The notes under the pieces were generated by a model that worked only from the letters and a program-made list of their open reading frames with translations, searched no databases and had not been told where the DNA came from. Positions 44,401 through 55,713 of a stretch of DNA of 64,000 nucleotides are shown piece by piece. This DNA is from Blastocladiella emersonii ATCC 22665 (lineage: Eukaryota; Blastocladiomycota; Blastocladiomycetes; Blastocladiales; Blastocladiaceae), in NCBI GenBank assembly GCA_025594325.1, contig JANHCV010000005.1:2011501-2075500 (forward strand), read 5' to 3'. A program made the translations under genes and the position numbers. Each line of letters starts with the position of its first letter. Position 1 is the first letter of the stretch.

Positions 44401-47140
44401 TCGCTCTGTGTTTGAGGCCACGGCAATGCCTGCTCAAGTCCTTTCCTCGGACCCGTTCGCCTCGCTGCTTGAGCCATGTGCGGCTCCAGCGGGAAACTCT
44501 GATTCCGACCCGTCCTCGAATCCCTTCGCCGATATCACCGCGCCCGCCGTTTCCTCTCAAATCGCCAGCATCACCGACAGTCTGGAGCCACTGGCCACCA
44601 CTTTGGTCCGCGCCCTGTACGATTGCCCCCCTGATCCGAAAGCGGACGACCTCGTTTTCCGCGAAGACGACCTGATCGAGGTCATCAAGTCGGACGGCGA
44701 CTGGATGTGGGGCCGTGTGAAGGGTGGCCAGCGCGAAGGATGGTTCCCAGCAAACTACACGGTCTCCGCATCTGCAACTGCGTTTGCATCACTGCCCGCG
44801 GATCCTCCTGTCGCCACCATCCTTGCCGAGCCTGCTCCTGGGCTTGTCCTCTACGATTACACGGCAGCCGAACCGGATGAGCTCACTGTTTTTGAAAATG
44901 ACGAAGTGACCATCCTCGACACCTCGGATCCAGATTGGTGGCGTGTCGCGGGGCCAAATGGCACCGATGGGCTCGTGCCAGCTACCTACGTTCAACGTAT
45001 GTGAATTCGTCCTCCTACTTTCCACTGCACTGTTTGCACACGGCTCGGCATTCCTCGCTCCCATATTCTCGCTAGCTGTCACAATACATCAGCTCACCGC
45101 TCAACTTTTCTCGTCAGCCACTCCCCTTGCGCACTCCACATTCGAAACATTGACAAAGGGGAAGAGAAATGCAACTGACGGCTCCTCCAATCACTGGTTT
45201 GTAGGTGCTGCTGCAGAGGCTAACCAGCTTGTTGCTGTCAGTCACAACTCCACTTCCGCTCAAGCTTCCGAGTGGCTCGCGGCTCCTTCGCTCCGAAACA
45301 AGGTCAGCTCGAAATCAATGCAATCTCAAGGGACCACCTGGTCGGCCGCCATGTACCCAAAACTGGTCGAGTCGCTTTCGCCCCTTGAAAGGCGGCGGCA
45401 GGAAGCCATCTTTGAGCTGATTGTTTCAGAAAAAGCTTACGTGCGTGATCTCGAAACCGTCATGGACGTCTACATCCAGCCGCTCCTTGGGCCGGACGCC
45501 GCTTTGATCCCACCAGGCACAGTGGAAAAGATTTTCGGTCCCTGGGAGGAGCTGCTCGTCACCAACGTCGCTTATCTTAGCGATCTTGATTTGGCACAGG
45601 AGAAAGACGACGGCCTCGTGGAAGCCCCTGGAGCGGTTATTCTCAAACACGTACATAGCGAGGAGGCTTCGTCGCGACCGCTGCTCACATCATATTGACT
45701 AACCTCTTGTCACCTCCCCCTCTCCTTCCAAAATTCATTTCCGACTGGTTGATATAGATGAGCAACATGGCGTGCTATCTTCCTTACTGCGCACACCAGC
45801 AGCAAGCACTCAAAGTCTTCACCGAGCTGCTGGATTCCAATTCGCATTTTCGCGCGTTTCTTCAACGGTGCCAAGCTGATCCACGGTGCCAGCATCTGGA
45901 TCTTTCCTCGTTTCTTCTCAAGCCGATGCAACGGTCCGTATCCCGTCCAACCGTGCAAGTTTGCTGACTTCCGGTCCACGCCCTGACGCCTTTGATCACA
46001 CTGTAGCATTACGCGGTACCCGCTTCTTGTGAAGCAAATTCTGCACCACACCTCGAAAGAGCACTCCGATTACGAGGACCTTCGTAGTGCACTACTGTTG
46101 GCCGAGCGTGTACTACGCGAGGCCAACGAAAGTGCGCGTGACGAGGAAACTCGCAAGACCGTTGCGCGCATTGTTCGCAACGTTGACTTGCGTGTTGGTT
46201 CCAACGTACGTGTATCGATCTTGATTTTCAGCGTTTGGTTTGAGCGCCGCCACTAACCCTCGATCACACGACTTGTTTCCTTCAAACTCGTAGACGTTGG
46301 ATCTTCAGAGTCCCACGCGACTCCTTGGGCGCCGGTATTTCATTTTCGAGGGTCCCCTGCAGAAGGCCAAGAGCGGGCGCGTGCTCTACGGTTATCTGTT
46401 CAATGACTTGCTTCTGCTTACAGAAGAACGGCGGTCGGATCGCGGGCACCCGTACTCTGTCTACCGCGCTCCGATCCCGCTTGACGTGACGACCGTTGAG
46501 CGTGGGGACCCGACTCAAAGTACCATCTTTAAGCTGCTTGTGTCCGACAGCCAGGTCGCCCCAGACGGATCCCTTGTCCTGCGATGTGATGATCAATCCA
46601 GCCGGAGCAACTGGGTGCGGTTGATTGAGTCAGCCACGCGACTCGCATCAGCTGCTGGCACCACATGTTCCGGCGGAAGCGGAGCAGCTATCGGCTCGCT
46701 GCGCATCGAAGTTGTTGAGGGCTCAAACATTTACAGCCCGAATCCCTCGGCCAAGCTCAACTTGCTCTGTGAGGTTTCCCTGCCAAACGACAAGTCTCGC
46801 ACTCGACCATTTTCGGCAACCCACCCGCGGTGGAACCAGGTACGAAGCGTGCATCAATGGTCTCTCAAAGGTCACCTGTGCTAACCAACGCGTTTTGCCA
46901 CGTACGTAGACCCTTTTCCTCTCGGTTCGGTCTCTTGACGACACCCTCAGGCTCGTTGTATTGAACGCCTTTGACAAGTATTCGCAAGAAGACTACCTGG
47001 GGACGGCCGAACTTCCGCTGCACACCCTCGAGTACTACGGTGACAAAGAAGTCAGTCAGGTTCTCCCGCTTCAAAATGGTGTCCAGGGAGCTCAACTTCG
47101 CGTCAAGCTACAGTACCGCAGCCTTACCAGCCACAAGTGA
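41488..47140 (+). CDS. ITSN: Long intersectin: EH-EH-coiled coil-SH3-SH3-DH-PH-C2
   Basis: Intersectins link clathrin endocytosis to Cdc42 activation. Exons are 41488-41614, 41694-44996, 45205-45650, 45758-45933, 46007-46205, 46294-46839 and 46910-47140, 1675 aa. EH1 is at about residues 15-115 and EH2 at 235-325 (YLSLFKSWDSAGVGYLSGEQ; QHIWSLADIHNAGKLNSDEF). Coiled coil spans about 423-490 and 575-650. DPF/NPF-type motifs (TDPFAPD, PDPFNAA, SDPFASL, SNPFADI) at about 868-988 suggest adaptor binding. SH3 domains follow at about 1010-1068 (VRALYDCPPD, WFPANY) and 1088-1141 (LVLYDYTA, LVPATYVQ). The DH domain is at 1204-1417 (ELIVSEKAYVRDLETVMDVY; LKPMQRITRYPLLVKQIL), PH at 1420-1536 and C2 at about 1549-1675 (LRIEVVEGSNIY; HPRWNQTLFLSV). 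This is the animal ITSN-L order with two SH3 domains instead of five. Confidence 0.93.
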
Positions 47141-47284
47141 TCAATGTCGTGGCCTGATTTTCGTTTCTATATATCGCTGTTCACTCCGAGCCGTCCGTGA
47201 CCACATCAACATAATACCGGCTGGCTTTTCGTGGATCGCAAGCAGCGCAGAAGTATCCTACGGTTGCCCTTGAGCTGATCGAAT

Positions 47285-49300
47285 CTCAAATGAAATCGCA
47301 ACCTGGGCGTCTTCCTCAACGCGACAGGCACGGGTGGCCCGGCCGTAGAGGCCATGGGGGAGACGTTCGGGCGCGCGATGCTCTCGCTGCGAAACAAGGA
47401 GATCACGGCCAAGATGGCCGTGTACGTCATCAACGCGGTCGTCTGGCCTGCCATGGTGTACCGCTCTCGCAACTTTGTGCCCAAGCTCCGCCGCTTGCAG
47501 AAGTGGGACGCGTCCGCGCGTGCTCTCATTCGCAAGAAGCTGCATGTCGCGAGCGCCTTCCACGCGTCAGCGCTCCACCATCCCGCGATCCTCGCGCTTG
47601 CGTTCATCGAGGAGCAGGTCACCCGGTACCACATGAAGGCGGTCATCTCTTCTCTCAACCACTGCGATATCATGATCCGCACGGCAGTCCGCTGCTCGCT
47701 CTCAGCTTTGCAGACCTATCTCACGGTCCCTTGCTCGCCGCTTGCCGTCCCAACCAGCGAGCCGACTGCGGAGACTCCGTGCTACTTTGGCGGCTTGCTC
47801 GGGCGTATGCGCGTCCGGCGCCTCTCGATTGTCGATCTTAGCGGCCAATACACAATCGGCAACCCCGCCACGGACTTGCCGATACGCCAGCTGGTGCCCT
47901 GGGGGCAGATCCCTCCCACTATCCGCCACGCCATGCGTGCCTACTTCATCTCGGACGTCTCGCAGCGTACTCAGCATGGCAATATCACAGATGGCATCAA
48001 CGCACAGTGTGCTCTAGGTGCCGAGCAGCCGACGACGACGGAAGTCACTGGATGATCTGTACAGGTAACGCCGCGGCCGTGTCCGCTGCGCTGGGCTCTG
48101 CCCAAAAGTCTGTTGAGCGCTACGCTCGCCGCGCCGCTGCCTCTGTTGCCGCCGCCGCCGCCGCTACTGCCGTCGTCGCCTCCACTGCACGAGCACCAAA
48201 TGCGCCCACTCCACCTCCACCTTCACCTGCACCACCACCGCCTCTCTCCCCTATCCAAGGCGAGGACCTCAGCACGCCCGGCTACACCATGGTCGGCGAG
48301 CCCATTGCTGGCGCAACCGACGCCCTCCACAACTTTGGCACTCGACACGCAGCGTCTATCTGGCGCGACCCCGACGCCCTCTCCCGCCTCGCCGGCTGCG
48401 TTCTACGCGTCCGCGCGACGTGTCGTTCGGCTCGCGGGCCCTCCAACTCGACCGCGCCCTCACCCGGCCCGTCCTCGCGGCCATCACCTCCGTGGCCTCG
48501 CGCTCCCTCTGGTGACTCGGCTGGCTCCCCCATGCCGCTGGGTGCGCCGAGGTCGACCCGCTCAACTATTCCGACGCTCCGCCCCGCGAGGCGAGCGCAC
48601 GCGCCCGACGTCCATTTGGCCAACACAGGGCCACCCTCAAGTTCATCAACAAACACCACTTCTGCACGCGGTGCTTGCACTCGATGCATTCCCACGCCCC
48701 CAACCCCTCTGGGCGTGAAGAAGACCCGCCCGTGTGCCCGCCCACCACTGCGGCCCAGGCGGCTCTTGCTGCAGATCCCTCCGTCCGTCTTTGGCTGCTC
48801 GGCTCCCCAAGGCACATCCTGAAGTGACAAGTCCAAAGGAACCGCGTGGTCGTCGCTGAATCATGCCCATCGGCGCGTTGATTGACACAAAATAAAAGAA
48901 AAGAAACGAAAAGAACAGAAAAGACAAAACAGAAGAAGAAAAAGAAAAACTGACATTCCTCTCGAGCCACGGCCAAAGCCACAGTACTGCTACTGGCTTT
49001 CCGGCGTGCCCTCGCTCTCTCGCTGGCCAGCCCAGCATGTCGCCCTGCTCAATCTCGATTATTGTTCATTCGCTCCCTCTCTCGCTACTGCTCGTTTGAC
49101 GCTACTGGTCTGATTTGCTCCGTCCGTCTGCCCTATCTTCCCTCCTTCCCTCATTTCTTCCCCTTTGCTCCTCGACGTGCGTAGTCCAGGCCTTGCTGCA
49201 TTGCAGCTCGGCCAGAAAAGGCCGGCGCCTGTCGTACGGTGGATACTCTCCTTGCAGGTTACAACCGCTGTTAAAGAATAAATCAAAGGTTCCAAAAAAA
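47285..49300 (+). mobile_element. 5'-truncated, decayed non-LTR retrotransposon (LINE)
   Basis: The sequence starts inside a reverse transcriptase frame at LGVFLNATG, the end of the RT palm as in LINE ORF2. It continues through ITAKMAVYVINAVVWPAMVY and a KKLHVA segment. A zinc knuckle (CSRC...HWMIC, near 48007-48056) and a C-terminal region with HHFCTRCLHSMHSH follow. It is dead: a frameshift lies at about 48005, another near 48413, and an in-frame TGA at 48513-48515. The stop after RHILK is at about 48825. The 3' UTR ends with CAACCGCTGTT, an AATAAA and TTCC followed by A7 at 49294-49300. The RT catalytic part is missing. I could not find a target-site duplication. Its left end lies about 150 bp after the intersectin stop. 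Confidence 0.82.
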
Positions 49301-49735
49301 GAAAATGGTCAGGATTTGTTGGCCACCACCCGCCAATCCTGCGGCATGGCTGTGGGTGTCGCTGCATCCATCCGCCTTGGCGGGTGGGGGTGGGTGGTGT
49401 GGTGGTGGCGGGTGTGGGGGCGGCAGTGGTGGTAGTGGAGCTAGAGTGGTGTCGTAGGGCTGGTGGAATCAGTCCCCTCTCCTTCCTGTCTGGCCTAGGT
49501 GGGTGGGCGGACGTAGCGCGCATGCGGGCGGGCAAGGTAGGAACGTTGTTCATGCAATGGATCATGCATTCTATGGCATGTAATCTGCACGACAGAGAGG
49601 GAAGCGACTGTGCCGAATTTTGACCGAGGGACCTTACTGCAGGAAACGTCTAGCCCAATCTGACCCTCCACAAATCGCAACAAGCACGAAACAAATTAGC
49701 CGATGTTTGGGATGTACCAAACCGGCCACGTACAT

Positions 49736-50400
49736 AATTGCCATGGTACTCAAACAAAACTATAATCAAATCTTTGACTTCACGCGTGTCCAGCTAGGCA
49801 GGCTCCTGTAAATCACATTGTCGATGCAAAAACATATCTGTCCATAAGAATATTGTAAACCAGTCACTCTGGCAATTGTCATGGTACTCAAACAAAACCA
49901 TACTCAAATCTATGACTTCCCACATGTCCAGCAGGTTGGACACCCATAAATCACAGTATCAAACCAACAAAATATCAGACCACAGGAGTATATAAAACCG
50001 ACCACGTAGGTAATTGTCTTGGTACTCAAACAAAACCATATTCAAATCTTTCAATTCCCGCTTGTCCAGCTAGCCAGGGACCCATAAATCACAGGATCAC
50101 AGCAACAAAGTATCTGACAACAGAAATATGGTACACCAGCCACGTAGATAATTGTCATGGTACTCAAACAAAACCATACTCAAATCTTCGAGTGCCCCAT
50201 GTCCAGGTGGGCAAGGGCCTATAAATCACAGTATTGAACCAAGAAAATACCTGACGATCGGGATGTATCAAACCCGCCACGCTGATAATTGTCGTGGTAC
50301 TCAAACATAACCATACTCAGCCAAATCTTTGAATACCCTCACGTCCAGGTGGGCAAGGAACCAAAGCGCCAGATATTCAAATCTACCGCTTTGTGCACAC
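49736..50400. repeat. 138-bp satellite, five monomers (unit 0)
   Basis: The box AATTGTCATGGTACTCAAAC (with variants) starts at 49736, 49874, 50013, 50150 and 50287. Each monomer also carries a TCCAGCTGGCCAGG-like and an ACCCATAAATCACAGTAT-like box. It is AT-richer than all other DNA in the window. Confidence 0.88.
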
Positions 50401-50476
50401 TCCACTAGCCAACTCTTCGATCCACTAATTATGGAGCCCGTCGTCAAAGTACACTGTCCAATCAACTAAGTAAACA

Positions 50477-50583
50477 GCCAACCTGCCAGCCTGCCAGCCT
50501 GCCAGCCTGCCAGCCTGCCAGCCTGCCAGCCTGCCAGCCTGCCAGCCTGCCAGCCTGCCAACCTGCCAACCTGCCAACCTGCC
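50477..50583. repeat. GCCTGCCA-type 8-bp minisatellite (unit 0)
   Basis: Tandem GCCAGCCT octamers with GCCAACCT variants at both edges, between the satellite and the unique spacer. Same length as in unit 1. Confidence 0.9.
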
Positions 50584-51470
50584 GCCTTGCCTACCTGCTA
50601 TCCGAACACCCACACCGCCTCGCAAGTCATTGGGGGCCCGCGCTCTCTGGTTGCCGTCCCAGCCAACAAAGGAATGAATGATGAGCCCTGGCAGCCTGGC
50701 AGCCTGCCACACTGACAGCCTGACTGACAGCGCCCACCCAGTAGATATTATCTATCTCGTAGGTAGTCTGGGAGGACTTCGTTAGTCAATACACGACCAG
50801 TCTCCTCCTGGCTGCCGGCTCTGCTGTCCACTCCAAGTCCTGCATGATGATGGGCCAAGGAGGGTTCCGAGCAGCTCCTCTGTCTACCCGCGTGAAACCA
50901 CTCACCCGCTGACGGATGTATACCACGCACCGTGCAGCGCGCACAGCACACAGCGCCCGACGCACCACGCGGTGCGCACACGGCGCAAACGGCCACCCTG
51001 GTGTCACACACACTCGCATGAACGGCAGGCATGCAAGGCGTCCGTCCTCAACTCAACAATGATTTATCATCCAGGCTTACTACTCGCTCCAACGGGTGCG
51101 CCTGCCTGCCCTCCCAGTGCCGTTGATTGATTGATGGGTGCGCCAGCCCCTGTTGCCAGCCACGTGGCAAGCAACACCTCAGCACCTGCGTCGCCCTGGC
51201 CACCGTCCGTACCTTGCAAACAGCGTAGCAGCCGTACTGCTTCACAGGGCTGCAGAGGGCTGGCTGCGGAGGGCTGAGGCGGCAGGGCTCCTCCTGCAGG
51301 AAGGAGACAGTGCTGGGGCCAAGGAGTGCTAGGGACGACAAACTGAATGGTGAATGACCAGACCAACACACCACATGCTCCTGGCAGGAGTGCGTGTGGG
51401 CGTGCGGGCCCGTGTCCGTGCGTGCCTGTGTCTGTGCGTGCCTGGATTAGACCTCCATCACAAGCGCCAA

Positions 51471-51562
51471 GTGACCAAGTGACCAAGTGACAAAGTGACC
51501 AAGGTGACCAAGGTGACCAAGGTGACCAAGGTGACCAGGGTGACCAAGGTGACCAAGTGACA
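51471..51562. repeat. TGACCAAGG-type minisatellite (unit 0)
   Basis: About ten 9-bp units of GTGACCAAG / TGACCAAGG. The same array occurs at about 55622-55713 and 59750-59841; the fourth lies beyond the window end. Confidence 0.88.
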
Positions 51563-52148
51563 CACAAGCACCAAGCTAGGGTGGCCGGGCGGCCATGGAC
51601 CGTACTGCATGGGTACCATTACCGTGGACTGGCCGCGGCCATTTATTGCAGCACAGCCCTGCCTGGCTCAGGACGCGGCGGGCGTGGGAGGCGGGCAGGG
51701 TAGATAGGTAGCAGCAGCAGGACCTGGCTAGCTGGCTGTCAAACAACACGAGTGAAGGGGTGCGTGAGGGAGGGTGTGTTGAACGAATGGATGGGTGGAT
51801 GCAGGCAGACCTTCATACGTGTCGTGCGTGATGAGGATTGGTTGGCCACCATCCACCAACGCCATGGCATGGCTGCGGGTGTCGCTGCGTGCGCCTTGGC
51901 GGGTGGTGGTGTTGGTGGGTGGTGTTGGTGGGTGCTGTGGTGGTAGTGGAGCTAAAGTGGTGTTGTGGGGCTCCTGGGGTCCCCTTCCCTTCCTGTCTGG
52001 CCTAGGTGGGTGGGTGGGCGGACGTAGCGCGCATGCGGGCGGGCAAGGTAGGAACGTTGCTCACGCAATGGATCATGTATTTTATGGAACGTAGTCTGCA
52101 CAGCAGAGAGGGGGACGTCCGGCCCAATCGGACCCTCCACGAATCACA

Positions 52149-53399
52149 CCGCGCCGCCGCCTCTGTTGCCGCCGCGGCCGCCGCTAAACGACCAATCGAA
52201 TCTTCTACTACACCACCAACACCACCACCACCACCCGCTACGCTTTCTCCTGTCCATGGCGAGGACCTCAGCACTCCCGGCTACGCCATGGTCGGCGAGT
52301 CCGTTGCTGGCGCGACGCGGTCCCTTGCCTCGTTCGGCCGTCGCCTCCTCGCCTCCATCTGGCGCGACCCCGCCGCTCTGTCTCGCCTCGCCGGCTGCGT
52401 TGTACGCGCCCGCGACGTCGCCTTCGCCTCCCGCTCACTCCAACTCGACCGCGACCTCGCTCGACCCGTCCTCGCGGCCATCACGTCCGTCGCCTCCCGA
52501 TCCCTCTGGCGCGGCGCCTGGCTCTCTCACTCCGCTGGCTGCGCCGAGGCCGACCCACTCGATTCTTCTGAAGCTCCGCCGCGCGAGCCGCGTGAGCGGG
52601 CCCGCCGCCCATTTGGCCAGCCCATTGCCACACTCAAGTTCATCAACCGCCACCACTACTGCTCTCGCTGTCTGAGCTCGCTCCATTCCCACGTCCCCAA
52701 CCCGTCTGGGCGTGAAGAAGACCCGCCAGTGTGCCCGCCGTCCACCGCGGCCCAAGCGGCTCTTGTTGCAGATCCCTCCGTCCGACTTTGGCTGCTCGGT
52801 TCCCCAAGGCACATTCGGTGATGTGACTAGACCAAGGATCGGCGCAGTCGACGCAAGTCCAGTAGCACCAGGTGTTTGCGCGCGGTACTGACCCATCCAC
52901 TTTCTCTCGTTCTGACGACGATGAAACGCATGATCCGCCACTGAATGGCGCTGACGCACAAAAGAAAACGAAGGAGAAAAACAAAAAGAAAAGAAACGCA
53001 AAAAGAAGAATGTCCGCACAAAAAGATGGAAAAACATCTGACGAACCTCACAGGCCATGCCCAAGACCACAGCACTGCCACTGGTCCATTGGCATGTCCT
53101 CGCGCTCTAGTTGGTCACGCCAGCTTGTCTCTCTGCTCGGTCTCTCTTTACTGCGTTTCGTTCGCTCTCTTAGCTCGCTGCTCGAGCTCGCTCTCTCTTC
53201 GCCTCGTTCGCCCATCTCTCTCGTACTCCCCTCTCCTCCCACAATTCTTCCCCCTATGCTCCTCGACGTGCACGGTCCGGGCTTGTCGTACTGCGGCTTG
53301 CCCACAAAAGGGCTGCTGCCCGTTGCACAGTGGATATTCTGCTTGCAGTTCACAACCGCTGTTAAGGAATAAATGCATTGGTTCCAAAAAAAAAAAGAA
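52149..53399 (+). mobile_element. 5'-truncated LINE insertion in unit 1 with 17-bp target-site duplication
   Basis: ACCCTCCACGAATCACA stands directly left (52132-52148) and right (53400-53416) of the element. The element begins abruptly in the Ala-rich part of the LINE C-terminal region (RAAASVAA, as at about 48130 in the older copy). It reads open to a stop near 52821, including GEDLSTPGYAMVGE, the HYCSRCLSSLHSH cysteine/histidine cluster and WLLGSPRHI. It ends in the LINE 3' UTR and A11 followed by gaa. A 3' A-tail, variable 5' truncation and target-site duplication are the marks of target-primed reverse transcription. Confidence 0.88.
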
Positions 53400-53472
53400 A
53401 CCCTCCACGAATCACAATATGCGCGCAATGAATTGACCGATGATATGGCCGTACCAAACCAGCCACGTAGAC

Positions 53473-54575
53473 AATTGTCATGGTAGTCGAACAAAACCAT
53501 ATTCAAATCTTGGACTACCCGCTTGTCCAGCTAGCCAGGGACCCATAAATCACAGTATCGACCCAACTAAATATTTGACAGCAGAAATATAGTAAACCAA
53601 CCTCGTACAAAATTGTCATGGTACTCAAACAAAACCATATTCAAAACCTTGACTTCCCGCATATCCAGCTGGCCAGGGACCCATAAATCACAGTATGGAA
53701 CCAACAAAGTATCTGACAACAGAAATATGGTAAAACAGCTACGCGGATAATTGTCATGGTACTCAATCAAAACCATACTCAAACCTTTGCTTTCCTGCAT
53801 GTCCAGCTGGCCACTGACCCATAAATCACAGTATCGGACCAAGAAAATATCTGACCATGGAAATATAGTATACCAGCCACCTAGGTAATTGTCATGGCAC
53901 TCAAACAAAACCATAGTCAAGTCTTTGACTATCCACATGTCCAGCTGATTGAGGACCCATGAATCGTAACGTCAAAGCAACAATATATCTCACCATGGAA
54001 GTAAAGTAAACCAGCCACTCTGGCAATTGTCATGGTACTCAAACAAAACCATACTCAAATCTATGACTTCCCACATGTCCAGCAGGTTGGACACCCATAA
54101 ATCACAGTATCAAACCAACAAAATATCAGACCACAGGAGTATATAAAAGCGACCACGTAGGTAATTGTCTTGGTACTCAAACAAAACCATATTCAAATCT
54201 TTCAATTCCCGCTTGTCCAGCTAGCCAGGGACCCATAAATCACAGGATCACAGCAACAAAGTATCTGACAACAGAAATATGGTACACCAGCCACGTAGAT
54301 AATTGTCATGGTACTCAAACAAAACCATACTCAAATCTTCGAGTGCCCCATGTCCAGGTGGGCAAGGGCCTATAAATCACAGTATTGAACCAAGAAAATA
54401 CCTGACGATCGGGATGTATCAAACCCGCCACGCTGATAATTGTCGTGGTACTCAAACATAACCATACTCAGCCAAATCTTTGAATACCCTCACGTCCAGG
54501 TGGGCAAGGAACCAAAGCGCCAGATATTCAAATCTACCGCTTTGTGCACACTCCACTAGCCAACTCTTCGATCCA
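53473..54575. repeat. 138-bp satellite, eight monomers (unit 1)
   Basis: Box starts are 53473, 53611, 53749, 53887, 54025, 54163, 54301 and 54438. Spacing is exactly 138 bp except for the last (137). Equivalent arrays begin at 57625 (unit 2) and 61753 (unit 3). Confidence 0.9.
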
Positions 54576-54627
54576 CTAATTATGGAGCCCGTCGTCAAAG
54601 TACACTGTCCAATCAACTAAGTAAACA

Positions 54628-54734
54628 GCCAACCTGCCAGCCTGCCAGCCTGCCAGCCTGCCAGCCTGCCAGCCTGCCAGCCTGCCAGCCTGCCAGCCTG
54701 CCAGCCTGCCAACCTGCCAACCTGCCAACCTGCC
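54628..54734. repeat. GCCTGCCA-type minisatellite (unit 1)
   Basis: Same array and length as unit 0, offset by 4,151 bp. Confidence 0.9.
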
Positions 54735-55621
54735 GCCTTGCCTACCTGCTATCCGAACACCCACACCGCCTCGCAAGTCATTGGGGGCCCGCGCTCTCTG
54801 GTTGCCGTCCCAGCCAACAAAGGAATGAATGATGAGCCCTGGCAGCCTGGCAGCCTGCCACACTGACAGCCTGACTGACAGCGCCCACCCAGTAGATATT
54901 ATCTATCTCGTAGGTAGTCTGGGAGGACTTCGTTAGTCAATACACGACCAGTCTCCTCCTGGCTGCCGGCTCTGCTGTCCACTCCAAGTCCTGCATGATG
55001 ATGGGCCAAGGAGGGTTCCGAGCAGCTCCTCTGTCTACCCGCGTGAAACCACTCACCCGCTGACGGATGTATACCACGCACCGTGCAGCGCGCACAGCAC
55101 ACAGCGCCCGACGCACCACGCGGTGCGCACACGGCGCAAACGGCCACCCTGGTGTCACACACACTCGCATGAACGGCAGGCATGCAAGGCGTCCGTCCTC
55201 AACTCAACAATGATTTATCATCCAGGCTTACTACTCGCTCCAACGGGTGCGCCTGCCTGCCCTCCCAGTGCCGTTGATTGATTGATGGGTGCGCCAGCCC
55301 CTGTTGCCAGCCACGTGGCAAGCAACACCTCAGCACCTGCGTCGCCCTGGCCACCGTCCGTACCTTGCAAACAGCGTAGCAGCCGTACTGCTTCACAGGG
55401 CTGCAGAGGGCTGGCTGCGGAGGGCTGAGGCGGCAGGGCTCCTCCTGCAGGAAGGAGACAGTGCTGGGGCCAAGGAGTGCTAGGGACGACAAACTGAATG
55501 GTGAATGACCAGACCAACACACCACATGCTCCTGGCAGGAGTGCGTGTGGGCGTGCGGGCCCGTGTCCGTGCGTGCCTGTGTCTGTGCGTGCCTGGATTA
55601 GACCTCCATCACAAGCGCCAA

Positions 55622-55713
55622 GTGACCAAGTGACCAAGTGACAAAGTGACCAAGGTGACCAAGGTGACCAAGGTGACCAAGGTGACCAGGGTGACCAAGG
55701 TGACCAAGTGACA
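55622..55713. repeat. TGACCAAGG-type minisatellite (unit 1)
   Basis: Copy of the unit 0 array at a 4,151-bp offset, unchanged in length. Confidence 0.88.

Larger units (their letters stand above)
49310..51829. repeat. Macrosatellite unit 0 (divergent, without LINE insertion)
   Basis: The left part (49310-49735) is clearly related to the following units but has many substitutions and about 45 extra bases near 49605-49650. It holds the unoccupied LINE target at 49663-49679, with two mismatches to the 17-bp duplication seen in the later units. From about 49874 onward it is almost identical to them. It has five 138-bp monomers rather than eight. Confidence 0.85.

Noticed and set aside
49736-50400. 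CRISPR-like array
   Set aside because: The repeats are head-to-tail 138-bp monomers without unique spacers, in a eukaryotic genome.
51067-51567. Open frame with WSPWSPWSP repeats
   Set aside because: Translation of the TGACCAAGG minisatellite. No start context, no domain, and it only recurs because the unit is tandem.
52006-52821. 271-codon frame in each unit as a host gene
   Set aside because: The first part is satellite spacer and the rest is the C-terminal region of the truncated LINE, so it is annotated as part of the mobile element.
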